Of a DNA stretch of 64,000 bases, positions 1-8,996 are shown piece by piece (the stretch's first letter is position 1; every line of letters starts with the position of its first letter). The notes beneath the pieces are model-generated. The model did no database searches and was not told the DNA's origin. It worked only from the letters and a program-made list of their open reading frames with translations. The stretch is from positions 277,272 through 341,271 of the forward strand of contig NZ_JAHRID010000005.1 in NCBI RefSeq assembly GCF_019100565.1. Reading direction: 5' to 3'. This DNA is from Arsukibacterium indicum (lineage in GTDB: Bacteria; Pseudomonadota; Gammaproteobacteria; Enterobacterales; Alteromonadaceae). The position numbers and the translations under genes were made by a program.

Positions 1-1268
1 ATGAACTTGACTCTCTGGCTGGTAAGACCGTTTCCGGTAAGCGGCTTAATCTGGTCAGTGCACTGGCAGATGCCGACCCAACCCCAAGTTTCCGCTTATC
101 GTTATCTCCCCGCAGCCAGCAAATCGTCGCTGGTGAAATGGCTGAGTTTACGCTTGATGTCGGCAATCTTGCAGACTGGATGGGAACTGTTGAGCTTAGC
201 GTCAGTACCGATCCAAACCTCGCCGGCGCATCATTATCAGCAACAACGGCTGAACCGGGTGATACCATAACGGTTACTGTACCAACAATGGCGGATACTG
301 CCTGGGGTGATTATTTAATCACAGTTACCGGTATTGATGCTGCCGATCCTGAAGTGATAAAGACCGTGTCGGCAACACTGGATGTATTACCGCAGGGTTT
401 GGCAGATTTCAGCTTTGATAACAACACATCAATTGCCATACCGGATAATAACGCCGTTGGAATCGACAGTGTTATTAATGTGCCAAACGAAGGTACTGTG
501 TTCAGCGTTGAAGCTGGTGTTGATATCACTCATACCTGGCGGGGTGATTTACTGGTCACTCTTACCTCACCTCAGGGAACCGAGCATACGTTACACAATC
601 GTGCCGGCGGCAGCGCCGACGATTTAGTTGAGAGCTGGGTTGTTGACACCTTTAATGGTGAAGGTATGCAGGGTGACTGGACCTTAAACGTATCTGACAA
701 TGCCGGCGCTGACGTTGGAACGCTGAACAGCTGGAGCCTGACGATTACCGCACTGGCTGGCGATGTTGTCGATCCGGATCCTGAAGCGCCTGTGGCTGAG
801 TTTAGCTATGTTGCATCTGGTCTTAATGTCGATTTTACAGACACTTCAACTGACGCGAATAATGACATCAGCAGCTGGAGCTGGGATTTTGGTGATGGCA
901 ATGTGTCTTCACAACAAAATCCAGCTCATAGCTATGCAGCAGAAGGCAGCTACACAGTAAGTCTGACCGTTACCGATGAGACAGGTCTGACTGACACCAC
1001 AAGTCAGTTGGTAACGTTAGTGGAAAGTGACATCAGCCTGAACCTGCACCGCGCTATCCGAGCCCGCACTGGTGCAACCATCGTTGATTTACGCTGGACG
1101 GGGGCAACCGGCAGCGTTGACCTGTACCGGGATGGCGAGTTTATAGAGACAGTTGAAAATGATGGCAGACATCGCGATCGTTTCGACTCGATGGCTGCGT
1201 CAGTAACGTACAGTCTGTGCCTGGAAGGTACAACGGTATGTTCAGCTGATTTAGTCGTCAATTTCTAA
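1..1268 (+). CDS. Secreted subtilisin-like (S8) protease, C-terminal part: P domain, PKD domain, C-terminal beta domain
   Basis: The frame is open from base 3 with no need for a start codon, so the gene begins before the window; 421 residues are visible. The first residues (SGKRLNLVSAL) match the motif that closes the catalytic domain of S8 proteases. After a beta-rich linker, residues about 133-255 of the fragment form a P/Homo B domain like that after subtilases and kexins. Residues about 262-341 are a PKD domain (WDFGDG core). The last 75 residues (LRWTGATGSVDLYRDG region) look like a small FnIII-like beta domain with a Cys pair. Catalytic residues and signal peptide lie outside the window. 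The family acts outside the cell as an endopeptidase; P and PKD domains usually aid folding or substrate binding. The gene ends at an intrinsic terminator. Confidence 0.88.
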   Translation, partial: ELDSLAGKTVSGKRLNLVSALADADPTPSFRLSLSPRSQQIVAGEMAEFTLDVGNLADWMGTVELSVSTDPNLAGASLSATTAEPGDTITVTVPTMADTAWGDYLITVTGIDAADPEVIKTVSATLDVLPQGLADFSFDNNTSIAIPDNNAVGIDSVINVPNEGTVFSVEAGVDITHTWRGDLLVTLTSPQGTEHTLHNRAGGSADDLVESWVVDTFNGEGMQGDWTLNVSDNAGADVGTLNSWSLTITALAGDVVDPDPEAPVAEFSYVASGLNVDFTDTSTDANNDISSWSWDFGDGNVSSQQNPAHSYAAEGSYTVSLTVTDETGLTDTTSQLVTLVESDISLNLHRAIRARTGATIVDLRWTGATGSVDLYRDGEFIETVENDGRHRDRFDSMAASVTYSLCLEGTTVCSADLVVNF

Positions 1269-1290
1269 TCGTTCTGTTGTTCGTTTAACT

Positions 1291-1320
1291 AAGGCAGCTT
1301 CGGCTGCCTTATTATTTTGT
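1291..1320 (+). terminator. Intrinsic terminator after the S8 protease gene
   Basis: An 8-bp stem AAGGCAGC/GCTGCCTT closed by a TTCG tetraloop is followed by TTATTTTG. It lies 22 bases after the protease stop codon. Confidence 0.8.
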
Positions 1321-1347
1321 TGATCCCCTCGACAGAGCGACTAGTAT
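1320..1347 (+). promoter_or_regulatory. Possible sigma70 promoter for the MoxR operon
   Basis: TTGATC (1320-1325) and TAGTAT (1342-1347) are separated by 16 bases, about 100 bases before the MoxR start and just after the upstream terminator. This is a pattern match only. Confidence 0.4.
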
Positions 1348-1444
1348 AGAGAAAGGATAAAGATTATCTCAGCAACAAGTTTACCCCGACCCATCCGGTT
1401 AAATGGCATCCGCCGCCTGGTTCATTAAGCAGTAAGGAGATCGC

Positions 1445-2353
1445 GTGTTAGCGCAATTACATCAAGTCGAACAAAGCATTAATCAGGTTATTCTTGGCAA
1501 ACAGCAGCAAATCCGACTGGCACTTTGTTGCTTACTCGCCGAAGGCCATTTGCTGCTGGAAGATTTACCAGGTTTGGGTAAAACCACCCTTGCCCACGCA
1601 CTGGCCAATAGTCTGGGTTTAAGCTACCGGCGGGTACAGTTTACCAGCGACTTACTACCCGCTGATTTAACCGGGATTAGTATTTATGATGCCCGGTCAC
1701 AGCAATTCCATTTTCAGCCAGGGCCGGTATTCTCTCAGGTTTTACTGGCTGATGAAATTAACCGTGCCAGCCCGAAAACCCAGAGTGCATTGCTGGAGGC
1801 CATGGAGGAGCGTCAGGTTACGTCAGATGGTGAAACCCGACCGCTGCCAAGTCCGTTTTTTGTTATTGCCACTCAGAATCCGTTGTTTCACGCCGGAACA
1901 TCGGCTTTACCTGAGTCACAGCTGGATCGCTTTTTAATGCGGCTTTCATTAGGCTTCCCGGAACGGGAGGCTGAGCACCAGTTATTGGTTGATGACAGCA
2001 AAGGTTCCAGACTACAGTTTTTAACACAGCAACTGGACAGTGCAACCCTTAAAAATCTGCAACAACAGCTGAGCGAAGTTAAAGTTACCGATGCGGTCAT
2101 TGACTATCTGCTGAGTCTGGTTGACGCCAGTCGGAATCGTAATGATATGTTACCGTTGTCACCCCGTGCATCCAAAGCCCTGCTACGGGCAAGCAAAGCC
2201 CATGCCCTGCTGGCCGGCCGGGACTTTACCACTGCAGATGATATCCAGCAGGTCTTCCCATCAGTAGCTGAACACCGGTTAGATCCCCGCTCAAGTGCTG
2301 CCAGTCATAGTCTTAGCCAGATTTTACTGGAGCAAACTGATTGTCCGCTATGA
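1445..2353 (+). CDS. MoxR-family AAA+ ATPase
   Basis: The 302-residue protein has the MoxR/RavA-type AAA+ core: Walker A GLGKTT at residues 43-48, Walker B VLLADE at 99-104 followed by the family's INRASPKTQ segment, and sensor-1 ATQNP at 142-146. MoxR ATPases are thought to act as chaperones that activate or assemble partner proteins. The partners here are probably the two membrane proteins encoded next, a DUF58 protein and a transglutaminase, a pairing seen in many proteobacteria. The start is GTG, supported by AAGGAGA (1434-1440) at normal spacing. The stop codon overlaps the next gene's ATG (ATGA), so translation is probably coupled. Confidence 0.93.
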   Translation: MLAQLHQVEQSINQVILGKQQQIRLALCCLLAEGHLLLEDLPGLGKTTLAHALANSLGLSYRRVQFTSDLLPADLTGISIYDARSQQFHFQPGPVFSQVLLADEINRASPKTQSALLEAMEERQVTSDGETRPLPSPFFVIATQNPLFHAGTSALPESQLDRFLMRLSLGFPEREAEHQLLVDDSKGSRLQFLTQQLDSATLKNLQQQLSEVKVTDAVIDYLLSLVDASRNRNDMLPLSPRASKALLRASKAHALLAGRDFTTADDIQQVFPSVAEHRLDPRSSAASHSLSQILLEQTDCPL

Positions 2354-3282
2354 AAAGTGTCAGACACCAGTTCAAGCATTGGTTTAATAACTGGCTTGAT
2401 AAGCGGCAGCCTAAAGCACGAACCGTTACCCTTAGCCAGAAAATAATTTATATCCTGCCAAGCAAGTTTGGTCTCTGGTACATTTTACTGCTGATTTTAC
2501 TGTACCTGCTTGGCACCAATTATCAGAACAATCTCATTTTATTAATGAGTTATATGCTGTTTTCTGTGTTACTGCTGGCGCTAGTATTAGCATGGCGTAA
2601 TTTACATGGTCTGACAGTGAGCTGTGCCCCTGTTTTAAGTGCCTACGCAGAAGAAGTACTGATGGTGCCGGTGTCATTACACAGCCCGCAACCCCGCCAG
2701 CAGTTACAATGTAATTTCAGCACAAACCAGCCACCATCAATACTGGAAGACAACAGACAACAGCTGATGGTACCGCTGCCGACAACGAAGCGGGGCTTTC
2801 TGCCTTTGCCTCGCCTTACCGTTCACAGCTATTTTCCTTTTGGCTTATTTAACTGTAAAAGCTTATTGAACCTGGATTACCATTACTGGGTATTTCCCAA
2901 ACCACTGGCAACAGATCCAGTAGTGTTAAACAGTGATACCAGCGGTAGTAAAAACAACAGCAGTGAAGACTTCGACACCATCCGCAGCTATCAGGCGGGT
3001 GATAGTCTTAAATTAATGCTCTGGAAAAGGCTGGCCCGCGATCCGGCTAACCCGGCGGTTAAACATGCCCCCAGCACTCCGCAGCCTGAGCCTGACTGGA
3101 TCACCATTCCGTCAGTCAGCGGCGCAGCGCTGGAATTGGCGCTATCTAAAGCCTGCTATCTGATGATACAACTTGAGCAACGCAGTAAACCTTATGGATT
3201 ACGGATTAAAGGTACCAGCATTAGTCCATCCTGTGGCCAGCCACATCTTGAGCGTTGTCTGCGGGAGCTGGCATTATGCTGA
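2350..3282 (+). CDS. DUF58-domain membrane protein
   Basis: The product is 310 residues if read from the ATG at 2350, which overlaps the MoxR stop by four bases; a TTG nine bases upstream is less likely. Two hydrophobic segments lie near residues 35-80 (LWYILLLILLYLLG and the one after it). The C-terminal part has the DUF58 signature in which an FDTIRSYQAGD stretch leads to LMLWKRLAR. DUF58 proteins are nearly always next to MoxR ATPases. Their biochemical role is not settled; some carry a VWA-like fold. In this three-gene unit the protein probably forms an inner-membrane complex with MoxR and TgpA. Confidence 0.88.
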   Translation: MKSVRHQFKHWFNNWLDKRQPKARTVTLSQKIIYILPSKFGLWYILLLILLYLLGTNYQNNLILLMSYMLFSVLLLALVLAWRNLHGLTVSCAPVLSAYAEEVLMVPVSLHSPQPRQQLQCNFSTNQPPSILEDNRQQLMVPLPTTKRGFLPLPRLTVHSYFPFGLFNCKSLLNLDYHYWVFPKPLATDPVVLNSDTSGSKNNSSEDFDTIRSYQAGDSLKLMLWKRLARDPANPAVKHAPSTPQPEPDWITIPSVSGAALELALSKACYLMIQLEQRSKPYGLRIKGTSISPSCGQPHLERCLRELALC

Positions 3283-5210
3283 TCCTGTTAAGCCGTCAGG
3301 CGATACTGTCGTTTTATGCCATTCTGGTTTCGTTAATAGTGTTGCTGCATCAGGCATTGCCGTTGTGGTACAGCGCAATTCTGTTGCTGTTGTTGTTGTA
3401 CCGATGGCCTCTGCAGCAAAACGACAAAGTTAATAAACTTAAACGGGTTAATGTTATTGCCGCACTGATCCTGCTGCTACTGCTGGTTGCAATAAAGCAG
3501 AGCGGTGTTTTTCATTTTATGCTGCAAATATTGTTACTATCTGCTGTCAGCCGTCTGGTACTGATCCGTCAGCGCCACGACAGCCACCAGTTGTTATGGG
3601 TGCTGTATTTTCTGCTGGCATGCTGCTTTATTTTTTATCAGAGCATGCTGGTAAGCCTGGTTATTCTGGCCCTGTTAATGTTTACGCTTTACTGCCACTA
3701 CCGGCTGTACGCCAGCAAGCAGTATCAACTGCAAATGCTGCAACTGGTCAAAGCCATCTTAATTACCCTGCCCGTCTGGATTTCTTTGTTTCTGCTTTTT
3801 CCACGTTTACAACCATTGTGGCGGATCCCAACCGCTGAAGCAGCGGTAACCGGCCTGGCTGATACCCTTGATCCGGGAAGTATTGAGAATCTGGTTCAAA
3901 GCGATAAGCTGGCCTTTCGGGCAATATTTACCGATCCCCCCCCTCCACGCCAGCAATTGTACTGGCGCGCAAAAGTATATGAAGATTTTGATGGCCGCAG
4001 CTGGACAGTAAATCAGCGTTTTGAGCGCCGGCAATCCGCTAACCGGCAGCCTGAAAATACCAATGCCGAACAGTGGATAAATTATCAGGTTATTGCCGAA
4101 GTCAGTAACCAGCGTAGTTTATTTGCGCTGGGGCAGCCGGTGCAATATGCCAGTGTAGTCCGACCAACTGCGGCATATTTAGTTGAAGCCCGTCGCCCGG
4201 TAACCCAACGTCTGAGTTATCAGCTTAGCAGTATGCTTACGCCAGTGCCGGCAGATACAACATTTGAACAGCAACTGAATAGCCGCACCGTCAATGCCAA
4301 CCCAGAAACCCGGGAATTAGCCAGTCAGCTTGCGGCAAAGAGCCGCTCAACCGCAGAGTTAATTGAGCTGATCAGTACAATGTTTCGCCAGCAACCGTTT
4401 TATTACAGTTTAAACCCGCCACGGCTTGGCGCTAACAGTATTGACGCCTTCCTGTTTGATAGCCGGACAGGTTTTTGCAGCCACTATGCGTCGGCAACAG
4501 CGGTATTGCTGCGGGAAGCCGGTGTTGCCGCCCGGGTGGTAGGTGGTTATCAGGGTGGTGTCTGGCATGAAGAACAGCAGTATCTCGAAGTTCGGCAACG
4601 GGAAGCGCATGCCTGGGTAGAGTATTATGACCAGGGGAGCTGGCAGCGTTTTGACCCGACCGCAGTTATTGCACCTGAGCGGGTGCTGGCCGGGCTCGAA
4701 GCGGTATTAATGGCGGATGAGCAAAACCAGTTGCAGGCAAACTGGCGGCGTTTCTCCGCATTGAACTATCTTAGTCAGCAGCTGTTACACCTCGATTATT
4801 ACTGGTCGGTCTGGATCCTGAGTTTTGATGAAAATAACCAGCAAAATTTGTGGCAACAGTTAAAAGCCGCACGAAACATTCTGATATTACTGGCCAGTGT
4901 ACTACTACTTACTGCGATGATTTGGTGGCTGTGGCGTTTCCGGCGCAAACCAGATAACAATGCAGCTGCAGTACGGCTAATTAACAAATACTTTAGCAAA
5001 GTACTTAGCAAAAAAGCAGCGGGCCAGCATTTCAGTCAGTTTGCTACGGTTTTAAAGAAACATAACCCGGAATACAACAGCGAGTTAGCTCATATTGATC
5101 AGCTATACCAACGGGCACTGTTTGCTGAAGATCAGCAGGCCCTGGTGCAACTGGCAGACTATTTAAAACAACATCGTCACAGTTTAAAGAAACTAACCTG
5201 GCCTGAATAA
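3276..5210 (+). CDS. TgpA-like membrane transglutaminase (DUF3488/transglutaminase-like/DUF4129)
   Basis: From the ATG at 3276, with GGGAG nine bases upstream, the protein has 644 residues. A hydrophobic N-terminal block with about six membrane helices (residues 1-185) precedes a periplasmic transglutaminase-like domain. The cysteine-protease-type triad is visible: Cys401 in GFCSHYAS, His445 in EAHAWVEYY and Asp460 in RFDPT. A further membrane helix near residue 540 leads to a cytoplasmic DUF4129-type tail. TgpA of Pseudomonas aeruginosa is the characterised relative and is important for viability there; its substrate is unknown. The start overlaps the DUF58 stop, so the three genes form one coupled operon. 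A TTG start seven codons upstream is possible. Confidence 0.9.
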   Translation: MLILLSRQAILSFYAILVSLIVLLHQALPLWYSAILLLLLLYRWPLQQNDKVNKLKRVNVIAALILLLLLVAIKQSGVFHFMLQILLLSAVSRLVLIRQRHDSHQLLWVLYFLLACCFIFYQSMLVSLVILALLMFTLYCHYRLYASKQYQLQMLQLVKAILITLPVWISLFLLFPRLQPLWRIPTAEAAVTGLADTLDPGSIENLVQSDKLAFRAIFTDPPPPRQQLYWRAKVYEDFDGRSWTVNQRFERRQSANRQPENTNAEQWINYQVIAEVSNQRSLFALGQPVQYASVVRPTAAYLVEARRPVTQRLSYQLSSMLTPVPADTTFEQQLNSRTVNANPETRELASQLAAKSRSTAELIELISTMFRQQPFYYSLNPPRLGANSIDAFLFDSRTGFCSHYASATAVLLREAGVAARVVGGYQGGVWHEEQQYLEVRQREAHAWVEYYDQGSWQRFDPTAVIAPERVLAGLEAVLMADEQNQLQANWRRFSALNYLSQQLLHLDYYWSVWILSFDENNQQNLWQQLKAARNILILLASVLLLTAMIWWLWRFRRKPDNNAAAVRLINKYFSKVLSKKAAGQHFSQFATVLKKHNPEYNSELAHIDQLYQRALFAEDQQALVQLADYLKQHRHSLKKLTWPE

Positions 5211-5223
5211 ACAGGCCAGTTAA
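5198..5223. terminator. Hairpin terminator between tgpA-like gene and TIGR02647 gene
   Basis: CTGGCCTG (5198-5205) pairs with CAGGCCAG (5212-5219) around AATAAA, followed by TTAATT. The stem overlaps the stop codon of the transglutaminase gene. The T tract is weak. It may serve both converging genes. Confidence 0.55.
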
Positions 5224-5226
5224 TTG

Positions 5227-5463
5227 CTAACGGTTCGTCAGAATACGCAGAGCAGTTTGAATATGCTCTGCACAATGCACACCCAAATCAGTCAGGTAGC
5301 CACCATCGCGCTGGGTAAGCAAACCCTTTTCGTGAAGGCGGGCAATTGCTGCCCGGGTCTCGCCATCGGCATCTTTATGTACTTTTAAGCCTTCCATCTG
5401 TGAATCGAGATTATATAAATTCAGAATTTTTATCTCAGCATTAAGTTCAGCTGTTACCGGCAT
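5227..5463 (-). CDS. TIGR02647 family small protein
   Basis: This 78-residue protein matches the TIGR02647 family of proteobacterial proteins of unknown function. The recognisable core is GLKVHKDAD, then RLHEKGLLTQRDGGYLTDLG, a winged-helix-like segment, ending in a helix with AEHIQTAL. A DNA-binding-like fold is plausible but unproven. I chose the ATG at 5463 rather than the in-frame ATG at 5472 because GAGG lies about nine bases before the former and directly abuts the latter. The gene stands alone, convergent with the MoxR operon. Confidence 0.75.
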   Translation of the reverse strand: MPVTAELNAEIKILNLYNLDSQMEGLKVHKDADGETRAAIARLHEKGLLTQRDGGYLTDLGVHCAEHIQTALRILTNR

Positions 5464-5539
5464 AGCATACATCCTCTGTGTTGTTTACAGTCTCAAGATA
5501 GCTGTTATCGTCAAATATTGGCAGCCTTTTCTGCAGAAA

Positions 5540-8500
5540 TTAATTGCGGCCTGGCAAAATATCTTCAGCCACGGCCGGGCTTAAAGGTGCTGCCACCGCC
5601 GGCTTTACCGGCTGCTCTGTTAATTGACGAAGCAGATAACTAATGCCGGCCTCCAACTGACTGTCAGCGCCATTAAAACTGGCATACGGCAAGTTAGATA
5701 CTTCTATATCCGGCGTTACACCGTAGCCCTCAATGATATAACGGCCATCCATAGCAAATTGTGGCGTTTCAGCTACTCTGGCAAGGCCTTTATCTGCTAA
5801 CTGATTACGGCCAGACAACCAGACCCCTGCACCCGCGGTGCGGTTACCAATAAGAGGCCCAAGGCCAAGAGCTTTTACACCCGCGGCAAAGGTTTCACCA
5901 TCAGAATAGGTTAACGGATCAGTCAGCACCACTAAATGCCCGCGAAACGCCTGTTGCATGTTGGTGTAGGGTGCACCATGGGTTGGTTGCCAGAATGACC
6001 AGGCTCGGCGTAATAATTTCTCGATAATCCAGCTATCAATGTTACCGCCGCGATTACGTCTTACATCAATAATAAGTCCATCACGCTGATACTGGGCGTA
6101 AAACTCCCGGGCAAAGCTGGCAATATCATTGCCACCCATCGCGTAGAGGTGCAAATAGCCGACACGGCCATCACTGGCCCCCATCACCCGCTGCTGATTC
6201 TGATGCACCCAATCCCGATACCTGAGCATGGCTTCTTGCTGCGCAGCTACTGGCTGCACTATGGTCTGTAGCAGTTGATTGTTACGACGCAGGGTTAACA
6301 GCACCTGCTTACCGGCCTGGTTGCGCAACTGATTTGTCAGCTCAGCCAGATTACTGACTTCTTTGCCATTGATAGCGACAATAACATCGTTAACTGAAGC
6401 ATTTACCCCGGCTTTAGCCAGCGGAGAAGCCTGCGCCGGTAGCTCTTTATCTGACTGATATATATGGTTTATTTTTACACCCTGACCAGTACTGCTTAAA
6501 CTGGCGCCTAAACTGGCTGCGGCAGGTTTAGCGCTGTCGCTCTGATACTCACCACCGCGAACCTGTGAGTGCAGCGCATTAAGCTCACCCATCATTTGCG
6601 CCAGCACGTCGTCCAGCTCATGCCGGTCAGTTACCCTGGCAAGCAGCGGTTGATATTTATCCCGACTGGCCGGCCAGTCTAAACCACGCATATTTTTGTC
6701 GAATAAAAAGTCGCGGTGCATTAACCAGGCATCACGAAACATCTGCGCCCATTCTTGTTGCGGTTGTATCCGCAATTGCCAGGCAGCACTGTTAACTTTC
6801 GCCAGACTAAGGTCGGTTGGCATTTTTTCGCCGGCGTTCACAATTAACATGTCGCCCGTGCTATTACTCCCTGCCGCATCGGCAGCCTGTTTGCGAATAA
6901 ACAGTTTGTCGCCGCTAGCCCCTAATTGATAATCCGCCACATCTGCACTAAAAGTGGTGATTTTAGCGCCCTCTGCCGCGAATTTTGCCTGTTTAAGCTC
7001 AGCGCTGCGACTGCCCGCCCGGCGACTCATCACATATAATCGCTCTTTACTAAGTTTAAGATTACTGTAGTTGTCAGCTGGTAGCGGAACCGGCCACAAA
7101 CGGTCTGCTAAGCTTTGCCAATCAACTAAACTGGCATCTTTACCCTCTCGTGCAGCTTTAGCCGCAGTGTCGTCACAAATATTCAGTTCCTGTGGCGGTG
7201 CAAATGCAAAACAGGCTTGTTGCTTTAAACTTACGGCATAAATTTCACTGCGTTTATCAAACATCGGGCCCAGGTTGCGGTCGCCCCACGGGCTGGATGG
7301 TGTTGCCGTAAACTGGCGGTCAGACAAAAAATACAGCCATAAACCGTCAGCACTGAATGCTGGCGAATACGATTGATACTTATCGCTGGTTAAAACTTCT
7401 GACCTGCCGTCAGCTAAACTATGCAGTACGACCTGACTGCGTGGCCGTTGTTGATGATTAAAGGTAAGCGCCAGTAGGTTGCTGTCTGGCGACCAGACTA
7501 CGTCCTGATAAGGAGAGTGACCGTAGCCGGACTGATAAATTCGTTTATTGCTGTTTTTTTCCAGATCCAGCAGCCATAAATCGCCATTTTTGTCATCATG
7601 AGCCAGGTATCGGCCATTGGGCGACAAATACAGACCCCAACGAAACGTGCTACCGTCCTTAGTCAGCTGCCTGGCGTCAGCTGAGCCATCCCGGGCGTAG
7701 CGCCAAATCTCGTTTTCACCGCTGGTATCGTTAATCGCATATACCCATTTGCCATCCGGGCTGCTAATGGCGTTGCGGGAACGACTGCCTGCGGCCGTGT
7801 GGATCTGAGTTAAACGCTTAACGCCAGTGCTGGCAACCGCTATCTGGCTGCGCGCTGTTAACACGACATGATGCTGGCTTTCGTTAAAACCGGCATGGGT
7901 CAGATAGTCCAGCGGTTGATTAATAAAACGCTCACGTTGCTGAACAAAGTCCGAACTTAGCGCAATATCTAAGCGCTGGCTCTGGTTACTGTCTAAATCA
8001 AGCTGGTGAAGATCTGCCGCCAGCTGATAAATGATCTGGCCCTGATTAAGTCGGGCCTGACCTATCCGCCAGGCTGTATGGCGGGTATGTTGCTGCAGAT
8101 CACTGCCATCAGCGGCCATTGACCAGATATTACTATTGCCATCCGCATCGCTGATAAAATAGACTCGGCCCTGCCAGAACATCGGCTGACTGATTGAACC
8201 GCCATGCCCGGCACTAAGCAACACAGCTTCGTCAGTTGAACCGGCTTGCCAGCGCCATAGCTGACCAATAGCACCACCACGATAAACTTTGCTGTTATCT
8301 CCGGTCAGCTGCAAACCAAAACGACTGAAGAACACATTATTTGTCGCCGGATCAATCACGCCGTTGGCCGCATCAGCCAGCGGCAGTGTTTCAGTTTGCA
8401 ACGTTACCGGATCCAGTAGTTTCAGGACCCAGTAATTTGCCGGCCCGACATCACTGTCTGTCGCGTATAAAATCCGGCCATCAGCCAGCCATTGCTGAAG

Positions 8501-8857
8501 ACGCACCCGGCTGTTTTCAAAGCTTATCCGTTTTGCCAGTCCACCGCTAAGTGGCATCAGGTATATTTCATCTACCCCATCATAATTGGCAACAAAAGCC
8601 AGTTGTCGGCCATCTTCCGATATCAGCGGCTGAGTTTCCAATTCGGGATGGCTGGTTAAGCGCCGTGCCTGAGCCTCACCGGCAGTCTGTTGCCAGATAT
8701 CACCCTCGGCGGTAAACAACACATTATTACTATGCAATACCGGAAAACGGTAATAGCCCTGATTAGCAGCAGCATTAACGCCAGCCAGCGCAGACAGCAG
8801 CAACATTGCAACGGATAGGCGTTTTATGAAATGGGTAGTGACAGAAACCGGGATCAT
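5540..8857 (-). CDS. Exported tricorn-like protease: WD40-like (PD40) propeller, PDZ and S41 peptidase domains
   Basis: The protein has 1105 residues and opens with a clear signal peptide (hydrophobic core SVAMLLLSALAG, then NAAA). Residues about 30-600 are beta-propeller repeats of the TolB/PD40 type. They are followed by the tricorn core domain C1 (FRDAWLMHRDFLF), a PDZ domain (about 770-860) and an S41 peptidase domain. The probable nucleophile is Ser985 in TYSDGE, and the carboxylate-rich RNRGGN motif precedes it. Archaeal tricorn is a cytosolic peptidase downstream of the proteasome; the signal peptide places this one in the periplasm, where it probably trims imported peptides. The start is the ATG with GAGG five bases upstream. 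It is transcribed alone. Confidence 0.92.
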   Translation of the reverse strand: MIPVSVTTHFIKRLSVAMLLLSALAGVNAAANQGYYRFPVLHSNNVLFTAEGDIWQQTAGEAQARRLTSHPELETQPLISEDGRQLAFVANYDGVDEIYLMPLSGGLAKRISFENSRVRLQQWLADGRILYATDSDVGPANYWVLKLLDPVTLQTETLPLADAANGVIDPATNNVFFSRFGLQLTGDNSKVYRGGAIGQLWRWQAGSTDEAVLLSAGHGGSISQPMFWQGRVYFISDADGNSNIWSMAADGSDLQQHTRHTAWRIGQARLNQGQIIYQLAADLHQLDLDSNQSQRLDIALSSDFVQQRERFINQPLDYLTHAGFNESQHHVVLTARSQIAVASTGVKRLTQIHTAAGSRSRNAISSPDGKWVYAINDTSGENEIWRYARDGSADARQLTKDGSTFRWGLYLSPNGRYLAHDDKNGDLWLLDLEKNSNKRIYQSGYGHSPYQDVVWSPDSNLLALTFNHQQRPRSQVVLHSLADGRSEVLTSDKYQSYSPAFSADGLWLYFLSDRQFTATPSSPWGDRNLGPMFDKRSEIYAVSLKQQACFAFAPPQELNICDDTAAKAAREGKDASLVDWQSLADRLWPVPLPADNYSNLKLSKERLYVMSRRAGSRSAELKQAKFAAEGAKITTFSADVADYQLGASGDKLFIRKQAADAAGSNSTGDMLIVNAGEKMPTDLSLAKVNSAAWQLRIQPQQEWAQMFRDAWLMHRDFLFDKNMRGLDWPASRDKYQPLLARVTDRHELDDVLAQMMGELNALHSQVRGGEYQSDSAKPAAASLGASLSSTGQGVKINHIYQSDKELPAQASPLAKAGVNASVNDVIVAINGKEVSNLAELTNQLRNQAGKQVLLTLRRNNQLLQTIVQPVAAQQEAMLRYRDWVHQNQQRVMGASDGRVGYLHLYAMGGNDIASFAREFYAQYQRDGLIIDVRRNRGGNIDSWIIEKLLRRAWSFWQPTHGAPYTNMQQAFRGHLVVLTDPLTYSDGETFAAGVKALGLGPLIGNRTAGAGVWLSGRNQLADKGLARVAETPQFAMDGRYIIEGYGVTPDIEVSNLPYASFNGADSQLEAGISYLLRQLTEQPVKPAVAAPLSPAVAEDILPGRN

Positions 8858-8996
8858 TGAAGCCTCATTATCTTATTATCAACGCTCAGTAAGATAAATG
8901 AAACTAGCAGAAGCGGCTGACGGCTACCAGCAATAAAACGACCAGCAGCCTGCCAGCAGCGCCTGTTGAACAGCTTTTAGCATGCCATTGGCTTTG

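Noticed and set aside
138..1268. Protease gene starting at the ATG at 138
   Set aside because: The same frame is open to the window edge and encodes conserved subtilase residues before that ATG, so the gene is 5'-truncated by the window.
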